Positions 34,775 to 43,046 of a stretch of 46,014 nt of DNA are shown here, in pieces. How positions within the stretch are numbered: position 1 is the stretch's first letter; each line of letters starts with the position of its first letter. Under the pieces are notes generated by a model, which had not been told where the DNA came from, did not search any database, and was given only the letters and a program-made list of their open reading frames with translations. A program made the position numbers and the translations under genes. The stretch is from positions 1-46,014 of the forward strand of contig JAAEZN010000020.1 in the NCBI GenBank assembly GCA_018222835.1, in the 5' to 3' direction. Origin of the DNA: Algicola sp. Lineage in GTDB: Bacteria; Bacteroidota; Bacteroidia; Flavobacteriales; Flavobacteriaceae.

Positions 34775-35917
34775 CTAGTACCCGAAGTCTGCCTTGAGCG
34801 CATCAATTTTATCGAGGGCCATATCCTTGGTCAAAAAATCGATTTCCTCCATTTGAAATGCTTTTTCGAATGCTTTGAACGCTTTTTTGGGTTCACCGAT
34901 GAATTCGTAGTGTTCTGCTTCAAAATAGAATCCCATCATGGTTTCTGGGAATTCTTTTTTGCAGAGTTCGGCCAATGGTTTTAAGGATTCATAATCTTCT
35001 TTTTTTAGACAAGCGGCATATATGGCCATTATGTCATTGAGCTCAACAGGTTTTTTAAACCCGAACAAATCTTCAATGGTATTGTATCTATTTTCCAAAT
35101 ATGCAAAAACCGGTTCTTCCGAAGTTATAATATCCGACTTGTATTCTTCTGGAGTAATGGGGCGGTATATTCTGAAGACGTTATCAAAAGCCTTGCTTAT
35201 GCCATATGATGCAATAGAGGTGTGGTCGGCATTTTCGTACTCATCAAAAAAGTAATGCAGGGACTCTTTGGTGATGGATTTAATGCTATGATTCATTTGA
35301 AGGATTCGCTGCCTATCTTCCGTTGGTTGTTTTTCCACGATTAAATTGTAAAAAATAGTTTGGTCCAATTCGGATAGTCGAGCGGGAACCCTACTTTCCA
35401 TTTCGGTAGCCAAAACCGGGGAAATACTAATATAGGAATTGAAAAACGATTGTTCTTTAAACAAGAAATAGTTGCCAAAATTTGCCGTGATATCATATCC
35501 TACGAACATTTTAAAGGGAGCAACGTTGTAGCTGGTGGCCAAATAGGGAATTAGTTCGGTTCCTAAAAATTCGTAGAACATTTTCCCCTTATCCGTTGGT
35601 AATCCCGATACTTCCTCATAGTCACAATCTTCCCATCGTAGGTCGTTCTGCAATTGATCTACTCCGACCACAATAGCCTCTGGCATACGGTCGAACCTAC
35701 TCTGGAATTTTACGTTGGCCACGACAAGGTCGAATAAATATTCGGCATCCAGGACCACGATCAAAGGATAAGATTTTTTTTCATTGTAATTTTCCGGGAA
35801 GTAGTAGGATACGTCTCTTCGTTCTTGTAGTTTAAAAGATTCGAAAATCTCTTTTTTTACTTGAGCATTGGTGTTCAAGCAAATAAAGCCTATCAGTAGG
35901 AATAGACATTTTTTCAT
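34775..35917 (-). CDS. Exported alpha/beta-hydrolase-fold protein, probable pseudo-esterase
   Basis: 380 residues. Signal peptide 1-19 (LNTNAQ). The core fits the putative-esterase family (PF00756 type): SYYFPENYNEKKSYPLIVVLDAEYLF and ISISPVLA, with the last seen as the usual post-elbow strand. The nucleophile elbow, however, reads VGYDITANF, so the Ser position is Asp142 and the GxSxG motif is missing. A late His (NADHTSI) remains. The C-terminal third (about 285-375) is helical with a TPR-like character (CKKEFPETMMGFYFEAEHYEFIGEPKKAFKAFEKA). So the fold is clear, the usual catalysis unlikely. It sits between the flippase-like gene (24-base gap) and radA. Confidence 0.78.
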   Translation of the reverse strand: MKKCLFLLIGFICLNTNAQVKKEIFESFKLQERRDVSYYFPENYNEKKSYPLIVVLDAEYLFDLVVANVKFQSRFDRMPEAIVVGVDQLQNDLRWEDCDYEEVSGLPTDKGKMFYEFLGTELIPYLATSYNVAPFKMFVGYDITANFGNYFLFKEQSFFNSYISISPVLATEMESRVPARLSELDQTIFYNLIVEKQPTEDRQRILQMNHSIKSITKESLHYFFDEYENADHTSIASYGISKAFDNVFRIYRPITPEEYKSDIITSEEPVFAYLENRYNTIEDLFGFKKPVELNDIMAIYAACLKKEDYESLKPLAELCKKEFPETMMGFYFEAEHYEFIGEPKKAFKAFEKAFQMEEIDFLTKDMALDKIDALKADFGY

Positions 35918-35941
35918 TGGTTAGGTTTTAGCGGCTGGGGC

Positions 35942-36907
35942 TTACCGATTTCTATTCAATAACGGTAATACGATAAAGGATATTGTGCCAAAAACGACGA
36001 CCATAATAGTTTGGGCGATCCACATAATCCATCCGAAGGCGTCTCCGGAAACGGAACTAATCCCATAAATGCCCAATGCGGCACTTACTGCGATAGGATA
36101 TAGACCAATTCCGCCATTTGTGGTTGACATGGCAAAGGCTCCTGCAACAAAAGCGACCAATAATTGGCCCAAGGATAGCGGGATAGTCTCTTCCACTGTA
36201 TGTTTTATGACCCAGAACATACCAAAATAGGCTGCCCAGATAAAAAGTGTATGTAGGATAAAGGGCCATTTGTTCTTCATTCTGAAGACACTGAGAACAC
36301 CATCTTGGAGACCGCTTAAAAATCCTTTTAGTTTTAAGGCCAAAGGTGATTTGGATTTACGGATAATGTACGACCCCGAGAACAGTCCAACTATGCCCAC
36401 TAATAAAATACCGATAGCGCCTATAAAGTTGACTCCTCGTTCTTCCAAAAATCCAAGAATAAAATCTGTTTGAAGCATCAAGGTTATCATGATGATGATC
36501 AAAAGCATCAAAAGGTCGATTACCCTTTCGGTAACAATTGTACCAAAACCTTTTTCAAAAGGAACTTTTTCGTAGGTGGTAAGTGCTGTTGCCCTTAAAA
36601 TTTCACCAGAACGGGGAATGCCCAAGTTGGCAAAATAGGATATAAGGACAATGAATATGGTGTTGACGGTTTTTGGGCGGTATCCCATGGGTTCCAAGAG
36701 ATATTTCCAGCGTATGGCCCGCGAAATATGGCTCAATATGCCAATGATTACGGAAATGGCGACCCAAAATGGGCTTGCGTTGGAAATATAGTGGATGATT
36801 TGTTGCCGTTCTTCCGGTGTGGTGGAGTTGTATGAGTACCAAATCAGAAAAAGCCCAAAAGCGATGGGCACAAATATCTTGAGGAATTTTTTTAGGGATT
36901 TGCCCAA
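35942..36907 (-). CDS. Flippase-like membrane protein (LPG synthase TM / UPF0104 family)
   Basis: 321 residues with seven or eight membrane helices (for example 10-26, 47-60, 82-96, 127-148, 161-181). The signatures GIPRSGEILRATALT, FGTIVTERVIDLL and AFAMSTTNGGIGLYP are those of the lysylphosphatidylglycerol synthase membrane-domain family, which moves lipids across the inner membrane; there is no synthase domain. The only start available is TTG at 36907, because the panD stop (36911-36913) is in the same frame one codon upstream. Reading the panD stop codon would therefore fuse PanD to this protein. The four-base spacing suggests translational coupling with panD. Confidence 0.85.
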   Translation of the reverse strand: MGKSLKKFLKIFVPIAFGLFLIWYSYNSTTPEERQQIIHYISNASPFWVAISVIIGILSHISRAIRWKYLLEPMGYRPKTVNTIFIVLISYFANLGIPRSGEILRATALTTYEKVPFEKGFGTIVTERVIDLLMLLIIIMITLMLQTDFILGFLEERGVNFIGAIGILLVGIVGLFSGSYIIRKSKSPLALKLKGFLSGLQDGVLSVFRMKNKWPFILHTLFIWAAYFGMFWVIKHTVEETIPLSLGQLLVAFVAGAFAMSTTNGGIGLYPIAVSAALGIYGISSVSGDAFGWIMWIAQTIMVVVFGTISFIVLPLLNRNR

Positions 36908-36910
36908 AAT

Positions 36911-37261
36911 TTACTTGAGTAGATTATTTTCCTCGTTAGGGAATACCAATGCTGGATTAAATGTTTTTGCTTCTTCGATATTCATCCAAGCGTAGGTGAT
37001 AAGGATCAATACGTCTCCAGCGGCCACTTTTCTGGCTGCGGCACCGTTCAGGGTGAGTTCCCCAGAACCTCTAGGGCCTGGAATGGCATAAGTTTCCAAT
37101 CGTTCACCGTTGTTGTTGTTCACTATCTGCACTTTTTCGCCCCTAATTATGTTGGCGGCATCCATTAGATCTTCGTCAATGGTAATGCTTCCTATATAGT
37201 TAAGGTCTGCTCCGGTAACTTTTACTCGGTGAATTTTAGATTTTACGACTTGTACTTGCAT
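36911..37261 (-). CDS. panD: Aspartate 1-decarboxylase proenzyme
   Basis: 116 residues. It decarboxylates L-aspartate to beta-alanine for pantothenate. The Gly24-Ser25 pair in YIGSITID is the self-cleavage site that generates the pyruvoyl cofactor, and the [18 protein letters not shown] and [19 protein letters not shown] stretches are typical. Complete and of normal length. It follows panC by 12 bases in the same direction, so both precursors of pantoate-beta-alanine condensation are made from one transcript. Its stop codon is in frame with, and one codon ahead of, the next gene. Confidence 0.97.
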   Translation of the reverse strand: MQVQVVKSKIHRVKVTGADLNYIGSITIDEDLMDAANIIRGEKVQIVNNNNGERLETYAIPGPRGSGELTLNGAAARKVAAGDVLILITYAWMNIEEAKTFNPALVFPNEENNLLK

Positions 37262-37273
37262 GGTGCAAAATTA

Positions 37274-38122
37274 TCAATTCAATCTTAGATTATCAATTAA
37301 GCGTACACCGTCTGCATAAACAGCGATAAACGCTCTATATTTTTGGTTGTCCTGAATTTTTAAAGCTGGTGTCAATGTGTTCTCGTCAGCAATTTCAAAA
37401 TACTCTAGGCGAAACAGAGGATGTTGTTCAAATTCAGAAGTTACCCAATCCGTAATTTCTTTAGCACTTTTCGTGCCAAATTTAGCCTTGGCAGCCAGTA
37501 GGGTGCTATAGATAAAATCTGCCTGTCCCCGGGTTTCTTTAGATAGTCTTTCGTTACGGGAACTCATGGCCAGACCGTGGGGTTCCCTTTTAATGGGGCA
37601 GCCTATAATAGTGCATGGCAGGTCTTTGATTTCGGCCATTTTTCGGATAATCTGCAATTGCTGAAAATCTTTTTCCCCAAAATAGGCTCGGTCGGGAGCC
37701 ACCGTTCTAAGAAAAAGTTCCACAATGGTACCGACACCATCAAAATGACCATTTCTGAATTCACCTTCCATTACTTTGTCCAGCCCATCAAACTCGTAGG
37801 ATTTGGATGTAACGTTGCCTTCATAGATTTCATCTACCGAAGGTGCAAAGACAACTATGTTTTCAGAAACTTCTTTTAAAAGGCTTACATCTTTTTGAAA
37901 AGTTCGCGGATATTTTTCCAAATCGTCTTTTTTGTCGAATTGTGTCGGGTTTACAAAAATGCTCACCACTACAAAATCATTTTCCGACAATGCTTTTTTT
38001 ACCAACGATATATGACCGGAATGTAGCGCACCCATAGTTGGGACCAGACCAATGGTACGGTCTTTTTTGCGCTCTTCCGAACTAAAGGCATTGAGTTCTT
38101 TTTTACGGTCGAATATCTTCAT
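37274..38122 (-). CDS. panC: Pantothenate synthetase
   Basis: 282 residues from the ATG at 38122, the normal length; a TTG start 12 bases upstream would leave almost no leader after the -7 element. The enzyme joins pantoate and beta-alanine with ATP. Visible signatures: VPTMGALHSGHISLVKKAL (HIGH-type nucleotide-binding motif as HSGH), FVNPTQFDKKDDLEKYPR, GVGTIVELFLRTVAPDRAYFGEKDFQQLQIIRKM, seen as its FGEKDFQQL core, and MSSRNERLS. PanD, the supplier of beta-alanine, is encoded next. Pantothenate leads to coenzyme A. Confidence 0.97.
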   Translation of the reverse strand: MKIFDRKKELNAFSSEERKKDRTIGLVPTMGALHSGHISLVKKALSENDFVVVSIFVNPTQFDKKDDLEKYPRTFQKDVSLLKEVSENIVVFAPSVDEIYEGNVTSKSYEFDGLDKVMEGEFRNGHFDGVGTIVELFLRTVAPDRAYFGEKDFQQLQIIRKMAEIKDLPCTIIGCPIKREPHGLAMSSRNERLSKETRGQADFIYSTLLAAKAKFGTKSAKEITDWVTSEFEQHPLFRLEYFEIADENTLTPALKIQDNQKYRAFIAVYADGVRLIDNLRLN

Positions 38123-38141
38123 ATAGAGGTACAAAAGGGTG

Positions 38142-38149
38142 CAAAAATA
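38142..38149 (-). promoter_or_regulatory. -7 element of the panC transcript
   Basis: On the minus strand the sequence reads TATTTTTG, an exact TAnnTTTG match, 20 bases ahead of the panC ATG at 38122. It is 31 bases from the oppositely directed -7 element at 38181, so both promoters share a very short control region. Confidence 0.5.
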
Positions 38150-38180
38150 CTATAAATACTGCTAATCAGCATAATTTTTG

Positions 38181-38188
38181 TATTTTTG
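38181..38188 (+). promoter_or_regulatory. -7 element of the GT5-like gene
   Basis: TATTTTTG is an exact TAnnTTTG match, predicting a transcript start near 38194 and a leader of about 30 bases to the ATG at 38225. No clear -33 element. Its TTG must not be read as a start codon. Confidence 0.5.
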
Positions 38189-38224
38189 CAGCTATGTTTT
38201 TCAGATAAACAAAAGAAAGTTTTT

Positions 38225-39034
38225 ATGAATGGAAAAAAGGTATTGTTTGTATCTTCTGAATTAGTTCCCTACCTCCCAGAGAATCCTGTTTCCTTAATGT
38301 CTTACGAAGCGCCAAGAATGGTGAACAGTAATGGTGGGCAAATACGGATATTTATGCCAAGGTATGGAAATATTAACGAAAGAAGGCATCAATTACATGA
38401 GGTAATACGTTTATCGGGGATGAACTTGGTGATCAATGACATGGATATGCCGTTGATCATAAAGGTTGCCTCCATTCCAAAGGAGAGGATACAGGTTTAT
38501 TTTATTGACAACGACGAGTACTTTAAAAGAAAGGCAACATTTGCGGATTCCAATGGAAACTTGTTTCCGGATAACGATGAGCGGGCCATCTTTTTTGCAA
38601 AAGGCGTTGTGGAAACCGTAAAAAAGTTGAATTGGTCCCCAGATATTATCCACGTACATGGGTGGATGGCCTCTATGGTGCCACTTTACCTTAGAAAATA
38701 TTATGCGGACGAACCGTTGTTTGCCGATAGTAGAATTGTTACTTCCGTTTATGGTAAGGATTTTGAAGGGGAGCTGGATACTACAATGATCGACAAAATC
38801 GCTTTTGATGGTATTGATAAAGAAGAGGTTGCTGTTCTTGCCAAGCCCGAGTATAATAATTTGTTAAAGGTTGCCGTAGATCATTCCGATGCGGTTATTT
38901 TAGCCGCGGAAGATTTATCTGAGGATTTAAAAAACCATATAGATAACCTTTCCGTACCTGTATTGCCCTATGTTCCTCTTCAGGAAGCAGAGGAGGCATA
39001 CACAAATTTCTATAACACAGAGGTTCTAAAATAG
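38225..39034 (+). CDS. GT5-like glycogen/starch synthase N-terminal-domain protein
   Basis: 269 residues from the ATG at 38225. It corresponds to only the N-terminal Rossmann domain of glycogen/starch synthase (KVLFVSSELVPYLP, IRIFMPRYGNINER, PDIIHVHGWMASMVPLYLRKYY). The ADP-glucose-binding KxGGL motif, expected after SSE.xP, is replaced by ENPVSLMSYEAP, and the C-terminal GT1-type half of the enzyme is absent. Such proteins are found next to DUF4270 and glmS in many Flavobacteriaceae. Catalysis of glycogen synthesis therefore looks unlikely; a sugar-nucleotide sensor or partner of the next genes is inference. DUF4270 starts six bases downstream. Confidence 0.82.
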   Translation: MNGKKVLFVSSELVPYLPENPVSLMSYEAPRMVNSNGGQIRIFMPRYGNINERRHQLHEVIRLSGMNLVINDMDMPLIIKVASIPKERIQVYFIDNDEYFKRKATFADSNGNLFPDNDERAIFFAKGVVETVKKLNWSPDIIHVHGWMASMVPLYLRKYYADEPLFADSRIVTSVYGKDFEGELDTTMIDKIAFDGIDKEEVAVLAKPEYNNLLKVAVDHSDAVILAAEDLSEDLKNHIDNLSVPVLPYVPLQEAEEAYTNFYNTEVLK

Positions 39035-39039
39035 TTTGA

Positions 39040-40869
39040 ATGAGATTTTCCAAGATTACCAAAGTTTCGGCACTTGTTGGAACTTTGTTTTTGCTAATCG
39101 CTTCGTGTGATGATGAATTGGACACCATTGGCGAGGGTGTTATTGCAGGAGAACCCTTCAGTACGGGTAAAGTAGAGTACGATGTATTCGCCTTTAATAA
39201 AGGGATAACTGCTGTGCAGACCAATAGACTGCCTTTGTATCAATTGGGAACATTCAACGATCCCATTTATGGTAAAAGAAAGGCCAGCATTATTTCCCAG
39301 CTTATATTATCTACCGAGTCCCCTATCTTTGGAGACCAGACCCAGGCGAGCGAGGATACCGCCAATTCAGATGATAATGCTTCCACTGTCGAGGAAAACG
39401 AGACAGTAAAGGAAGTGTATTTGAACATCCCTTTTCAAACAGCCCCGACTCCAGATTCTGATGGTGATGGCATCCCAGATGCACTAGAAAGCGAAGAGGA
39501 TGCGCAAGACCCTAATTCGGATTTTGATAATGATGGCGTTACCGATAATCAGGAAAGAATCATTGGTTCTAACCCATATGATCCGGATGAAGATGGTACA
39601 GGTGATGATTTTGTGGCCAACATCTATGCAAATAGGTTTGATTTGGATAGTATTTATGGTGATAGGAATCAAACATTCGAATTAACAGTTTCAAGATCCA
39701 ATTATTTTTTACGTGATTTAGATCCAAATTCTAATTTCGAAGAATCCCAGGACTATTATTCCAATCAGGATTTTTCGGCTTTTATCGGCGAAGAATTGTC
39801 AATCGAAGGTAAAAAAACAGTAACAATTGACGATATAGAAACTTTGGTGTTCGCTGATGATGATCCAGATACCGCCGATGTAGATGAGTCGCTAACCGTT
39901 GTTGATAATCGAATACCGCCGGGTATCCGTATTCCTTTGAACCCGGATTTTTTCCAACAAAATATCTTGGATAAAGAAGGTCAGCCAGAATTATTCAGGC
40001 AATCCAATTTTAGAAATTTTATCAGGGGTATCCACCTAACAGGTTCAGACATGGACCAACTCATGTTCTTGTTGGATTTGACCCAGGCAAACATTACGAT
40101 TACCTACGAGTATAACGATTTTGATACAGAAACAGAAGAGATTGTAACTGCAGAGAAAGATTTTACACTTCGTCTTTTGGTGGGTGGCTCCAGTGGTCAA
40201 ATTACAGGAAACGCTGTTAACGTTTTTGAAAACGAAATGCTTCCGGTTGAGGTTGAAAATGCCCTTGATAATGACGAAAATGCTTCTCGGATCTATGTAA
40301 AGGGTGGAGGAACCCTTACGGAGGTAAGATTGTTTGATGAGGTAGAAAATGGAGGTTCTTCGATTATCAATGAAATAAAACAAAACAATTGGATTATAAA
40401 CGAGGCGAACCTAGTGTTCTATGTTGACCGCGAAACATTGGGGTCCTCCGTGGTAGAGCCGCCAAGACTATATTTATACAATGCGGAAACCAACCAACCG
40501 TTGTATAGTGTGGCCAACGAAGAAGTAAATGCCAGTTCCGGGGCAAATTCTTTACGATATTTTCCAAGTCACGATGGGTTGTTGGAATCTAACAATAATC
40601 AGGGTGTAAAATATACTGTCCGCATTACGGAGCACATCAACAATATTATTGTAAGGGATTCTGCTAATGCCAAATTGGGACTAACATTGACACCGAATAT
40701 TGCATTGATCGCGGCTCAAGAAGCGGTCGGTAGTGACATGCAAGGGATTGATTATCCGGTAGGTGCGGCTATGAGCCCTTTAGGTACAGTACTCTATGGA
40801 AGTAACGTGGCCCTTGGAGAGGAAGATCAAAAGCTAAAGCTGGAAATCTACTATACGAAGGCAAATTAA
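39040..40869 (+). CDS. DUF4270 lipoprotein with thrombospondin type-3-like insertion
   Basis: 609 residues. The signal peptide ends at lipobox Cys23 (IASC). DUF4270 covers most of the rest (GKVEYDVFAFNKGITAVQTNRLPLYQLGTFNDPIYGKRKASIISQL, recognised by the NRLPLYQLGTFNDPIYG core). Inserted at about 139-190 are calcium-binding TSP3-like repeats (DSDGDGIPDALE, DFDNDGVTDNQE, NPYDPDEDGTGDD), which are probably a spacer or Ca-stabilised linker. The family is Bacteroidota-specific, outer-membrane-anchored and of unknown function. It lies between the GT5-like gene and glmS, a conserved order, suggesting an envelope role tied to amino-sugar supply. Confidence 0.85.
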   Translation: MRFSKITKVSALVGTLFLLIASCDDELDTIGEGVIAGEPFSTGKVEYDVFAFNKGITAVQTNRLPLYQLGTFNDPIYGKRKASIISQLILSTESPIFGDQTQASEDTANSDDNASTVEENETVKEVYLNIPFQTAPTPDSDGDGIPDALESEEDAQDPNSDFDNDGVTDNQERIIGSNPYDPDEDGTGDDFVANIYANRFDLDSIYGDRNQTFELTVSRSNYFLRDLDPNSNFEESQDYYSNQDFSAFIGEELSIEGKKTVTIDDIETLVFADDDPDTADVDESLTVVDNRIPPGIRIPLNPDFFQQNILDKEGQPELFRQSNFRNFIRGIHLTGSDMDQLMFLLDLTQANITITYEYNDFDTETEEIVTAEKDFTLRLLVGGSSGQITGNAVNVFENEMLPVEVENALDNDENASRIYVKGGGTLTEVRLFDEVENGGSSIINEIKQNNWIINEANLVFYVDRETLGSSVVEPPRLYLYNAETNQPLYSVANEEVNASSGANSLRYFPSHDGLLESNNNQGVKYTVRITEHINNIIVRDSANAKLGLTLTPNIALIAAQEAVGSDMQGIDYPVGAAMSPLGTVLYGSNVALGEEDQKLKLEIYYTKAN

Positions 40870-40993
40870 TTTTGTATTTATCGTAGTTTTTTGAACGTTT
40901 ATCGTTTTAAAGAACCAGAACGGCATATTTTAACGTATACATTTTAAATTTGAAGACCAATCCCCCAGATGGTTATTAATTAAAAAAAAACTT
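40870..40993 (+). promoter_or_regulatory. Upstream region of glmS
   Basis: TAAATTTG (40945-40952) is an exact -7 match, predicting a start near 40957 and a 37-base leader. TTTATCGT occurs twice (40877-40884 and 40898-40905), 21 bases apart, a two-turn direct repeat that might bind a regulator. I see no glmS-ribozyme-like structure. Confidence 0.4.
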
Positions 40994-42841
40994 ATGTGTG
41001 GAATAGTCGGATATATCGGTCATAGAGATGCCTATCCAGTTATTATCAAAGGATTACAACGACTTGAATATAGAGGGTACGACAGTGCTGGAGTTACCCT
41101 CTTTGATGGACAGAATATCCATCTTGCCAAAACCAAGGGCAAAGTAGAAGATTTAAAAACCAAGGCAGAGAACACTATTCCTACAAAAGGGAAGTTAGGT
41201 TTGGGCCACACAAGGTGGGCTACCCACGGAGTTCCAAACGACGTAAACTCGCACCCCCATTATTCAAATTCCGGTGACTTGGTCATTATACACAATGGTA
41301 TTATAGAAAACTATGAGTCCATTAAACAGGCTTTGATTAAAAGGGGATACACTTTCGAATCCGATACGGATACCGAGGTACTCATCAATTTAATTGAAGA
41401 AGTAAAGAAAAAAGAAGGTGTAAAGCTTGGAAAGGCTGTTCAAATAGCATTAAATCAGGTTGTTGGCGCATACGCCATAGCTGTGTTCGATAAGAACAAA
41501 CCAGATGAAATTGTAGTGGCAAAGCTTGGAAGTCCACTCGCTATAGGAATCGGTGAGAACGAGTACTTTATTGCTTCCGATGCTTCACCCTTCATAGAAT
41601 TTACGAACAATGCTATTTATTTGGAAGATGAGGAAATGGCAATTGTGCGTATCGGGAAGGAAATCAAACTCCGAAAAATAAAGGACGATGCCATCGCCTA
41701 TCCAAATATCTTGGAATTACAGCTAAACCTTGAAGAAATTGAAAAGGGCGGCTACGATCATTTTATGCTCAAGGAAATTTATGAGCAGCCCAAGGCTATT
41801 ATGGATACCTACAGAGGGCGTCTATTGGCCGATAAGGGAATAATTAAAATGGCGGGTATTGATCAAAACCTTGAAAAATTCCTGAATGCCAATAGAATCA
41901 TAATAGTTGCCTGTGGAACATCATGGCACGCAGGCTTAGTGGCGGAGTATATATTTGAGGACATGGCGCGAATTCCTGTAGAGGTTGAATACGCTTCGGA
42001 ATTTAGGTATAGAAACCCGATAATTACCGAGAATGATGTCCTTATTGCCATATCACAATCCGGTGAAACAGCAGATACTTTGGCAGCTATAAAATTGGCA
42101 AAAGAAAAAGGAGCATTTGTGTTTGGTGTGTGCAACGTAGTAGGGTCGTCCATTGCAAGGGAGACCCATGCAGGCGCCTATACCCATGCCGGCCCGGAAA
42201 TTGGAGTGGCGTCCACCAAGGCGTTTACGACCCAAATTACGGTATTGAGCTTAATTGCATTAAAATTAGCACAAGAGAAAGGGACACTATCCCAGTCCAA
42301 GTACCACGAATATTTGACCGAATTGGAAGCGGTTCCGACCAAAGTGGAAAAAGCCTTATTGTCCAATCCGTTGGTCGAAGAGATTTCCGAAACCTATAAG
42401 GATTCAGCCAACTGTTTGTATTTGGGCAGGGGGTATAATTTTCCAGTTGCATTGGAAGGGGCCCTTAAGTTGAAGGAAATCAGTTATATTCATGCAGAGG
42501 GTTATCCAGCTGCAGAAATGAAGCATGGGCCCATTGCCCTGATTGATGAACAAATGCCTGTTGTGGTAATAGCAACCAAAAAAGGTCATTATGAGAAGGT
42601 GGTCAGCAACATTCAAGAGATCAAATCCAGAAAAGGTAGGATTATTGCTATCGTAACAGAGGGCGATCAAACTGTAAAAGAATTGGCAGATCATGTTATC
42701 GAGGTGCCGGAGACTTCAGAAAGCCTATCGCCTCTACTTACCACCATACCTTTGCAATTGCTATCTTACCATATTGCAGTAATGAGGGGTTGTAATGTAG
42801 ATCAGCCAAGAAACTTGGCTAAATCGGTTACCGTAGAATAA
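40994..42841 (+). CDS. glmS: Glutamine--fructose-6-phosphate aminotransferase (isomerizing)
   Basis: 615 residues, cytoplasmic. It converts fructose 6-phosphate and glutamine to glucosamine 6-phosphate, the first step to UDP-GlcNAc, peptidoglycan and LPS. The N-terminal nucleophile Cys2 (MCGIVGYIG) and GHTRWATHG form the glutaminase domain; two SIS domains follow (IIIVACGTSWHAGLVAEY, SQSGETADTLAAIKLAKEKG, GRGYNFPVALEGALKLKEISYIHAEGY seen by its GRGYNFPVALEGA core), ending PRNLAKSVTVE. The set is complete. pgi, encoded earlier, makes its substrate. Possibly transcribed with the two genes upstream or from the -7 element at 40945. Confidence 0.98.
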   Translation: MCGIVGYIGHRDAYPVIIKGLQRLEYRGYDSAGVTLFDGQNIHLAKTKGKVEDLKTKAENTIPTKGKLGLGHTRWATHGVPNDVNSHPHYSNSGDLVIIHNGIIENYESIKQALIKRGYTFESDTDTEVLINLIEEVKKKEGVKLGKAVQIALNQVVGAYAIAVFDKNKPDEIVVAKLGSPLAIGIGENEYFIASDASPFIEFTNNAIYLEDEEMAIVRIGKEIKLRKIKDDAIAYPNILELQLNLEEIEKGGYDHFMLKEIYEQPKAIMDTYRGRLLADKGIIKMAGIDQNLEKFLNANRIIIVACGTSWHAGLVAEYIFEDMARIPVEVEYASEFRYRNPIITENDVLIAISQSGETADTLAAIKLAKEKGAFVFGVCNVVGSSIARETHAGAYTHAGPEIGVASTKAFTTQITVLSLIALKLAQEKGTLSQSKYHEYLTELEAVPTKVEKALLSNPLVEEISETYKDSANCLYLGRGYNFPVALEGALKLKEISYIHAEGYPAAEMKHGPIALIDEQMPVVVIATKKGHYEKVVSNIQEIKSRKGRIIAIVTEGDQTVKELADHVIEVPETSESLSPLLTTIPLQLLSYHIAVMRGCNVDQPRNLAKSVTVE

Positions 42842-42864
42842 TTCGTAAAACATATCTTAAAAAG

Positions 42865-42893
42865 AAAAGGAGCTGATATCAGCTCCTTTTTTT
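42865..42893 (+). terminator. Rho-independent terminator of glmS
   Basis: The perfect palindrome GGAGCTGATATCAGCTCC (42869-42886) is flanked by AAAA upstream and a seven-T run downstream. It lies 24 bases after the glmS stop. Confidence 0.85.
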
Positions 42894-42911
42894 GTTGAAA
42901 ACGTAGCGATG

Positions 42912-43007
42912 AATACTTTTTTTTGCCAAAAAAGTATTATGCATGCATAATTTTTTTCAATTTTGTATAATTGGAATAAAAAAAAATGTATCTTCCCATT
43001 TGATACA
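42912..43007 (+). promoter_or_regulatory. Cluster of inverted repeats upstream of the last TonB receptor
   Basis: Three features sit within 96 bases: an 11-base-pair hairpin (AATACTTTTTT at 42912-42922 and AAAAAAGTATT at 42928-42938), a 16-base perfect palindrome ATTATGCATGCATAAT (42936-42951), and TGTATC (42987-42992) with GATACA (43002-43007). Promoter-like TTTG (42962-42965) and TATCTTCC (42989-42996) are spaced 23 bases, too far for the consensus. Operator sites for a receptor regulator are likely, though none is identified. Confidence 0.4.
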
Positions 43008-43046
43008 AACAAGCACATAAACTAAATTAACTCTAATCCATAACAA

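Noticed and set aside
38186..38224. TTG start extending the GT5-like protein by 13 residues
   Set aside because: The TTG is part of the -7 element TATTTTTG, so it would not be inside the transcript.
40870..40993. glmS ribozyme
   Set aside because: The leader is too short and AT-rich, and this ribozyme is known from Firmicutes rather than Bacteroidota.
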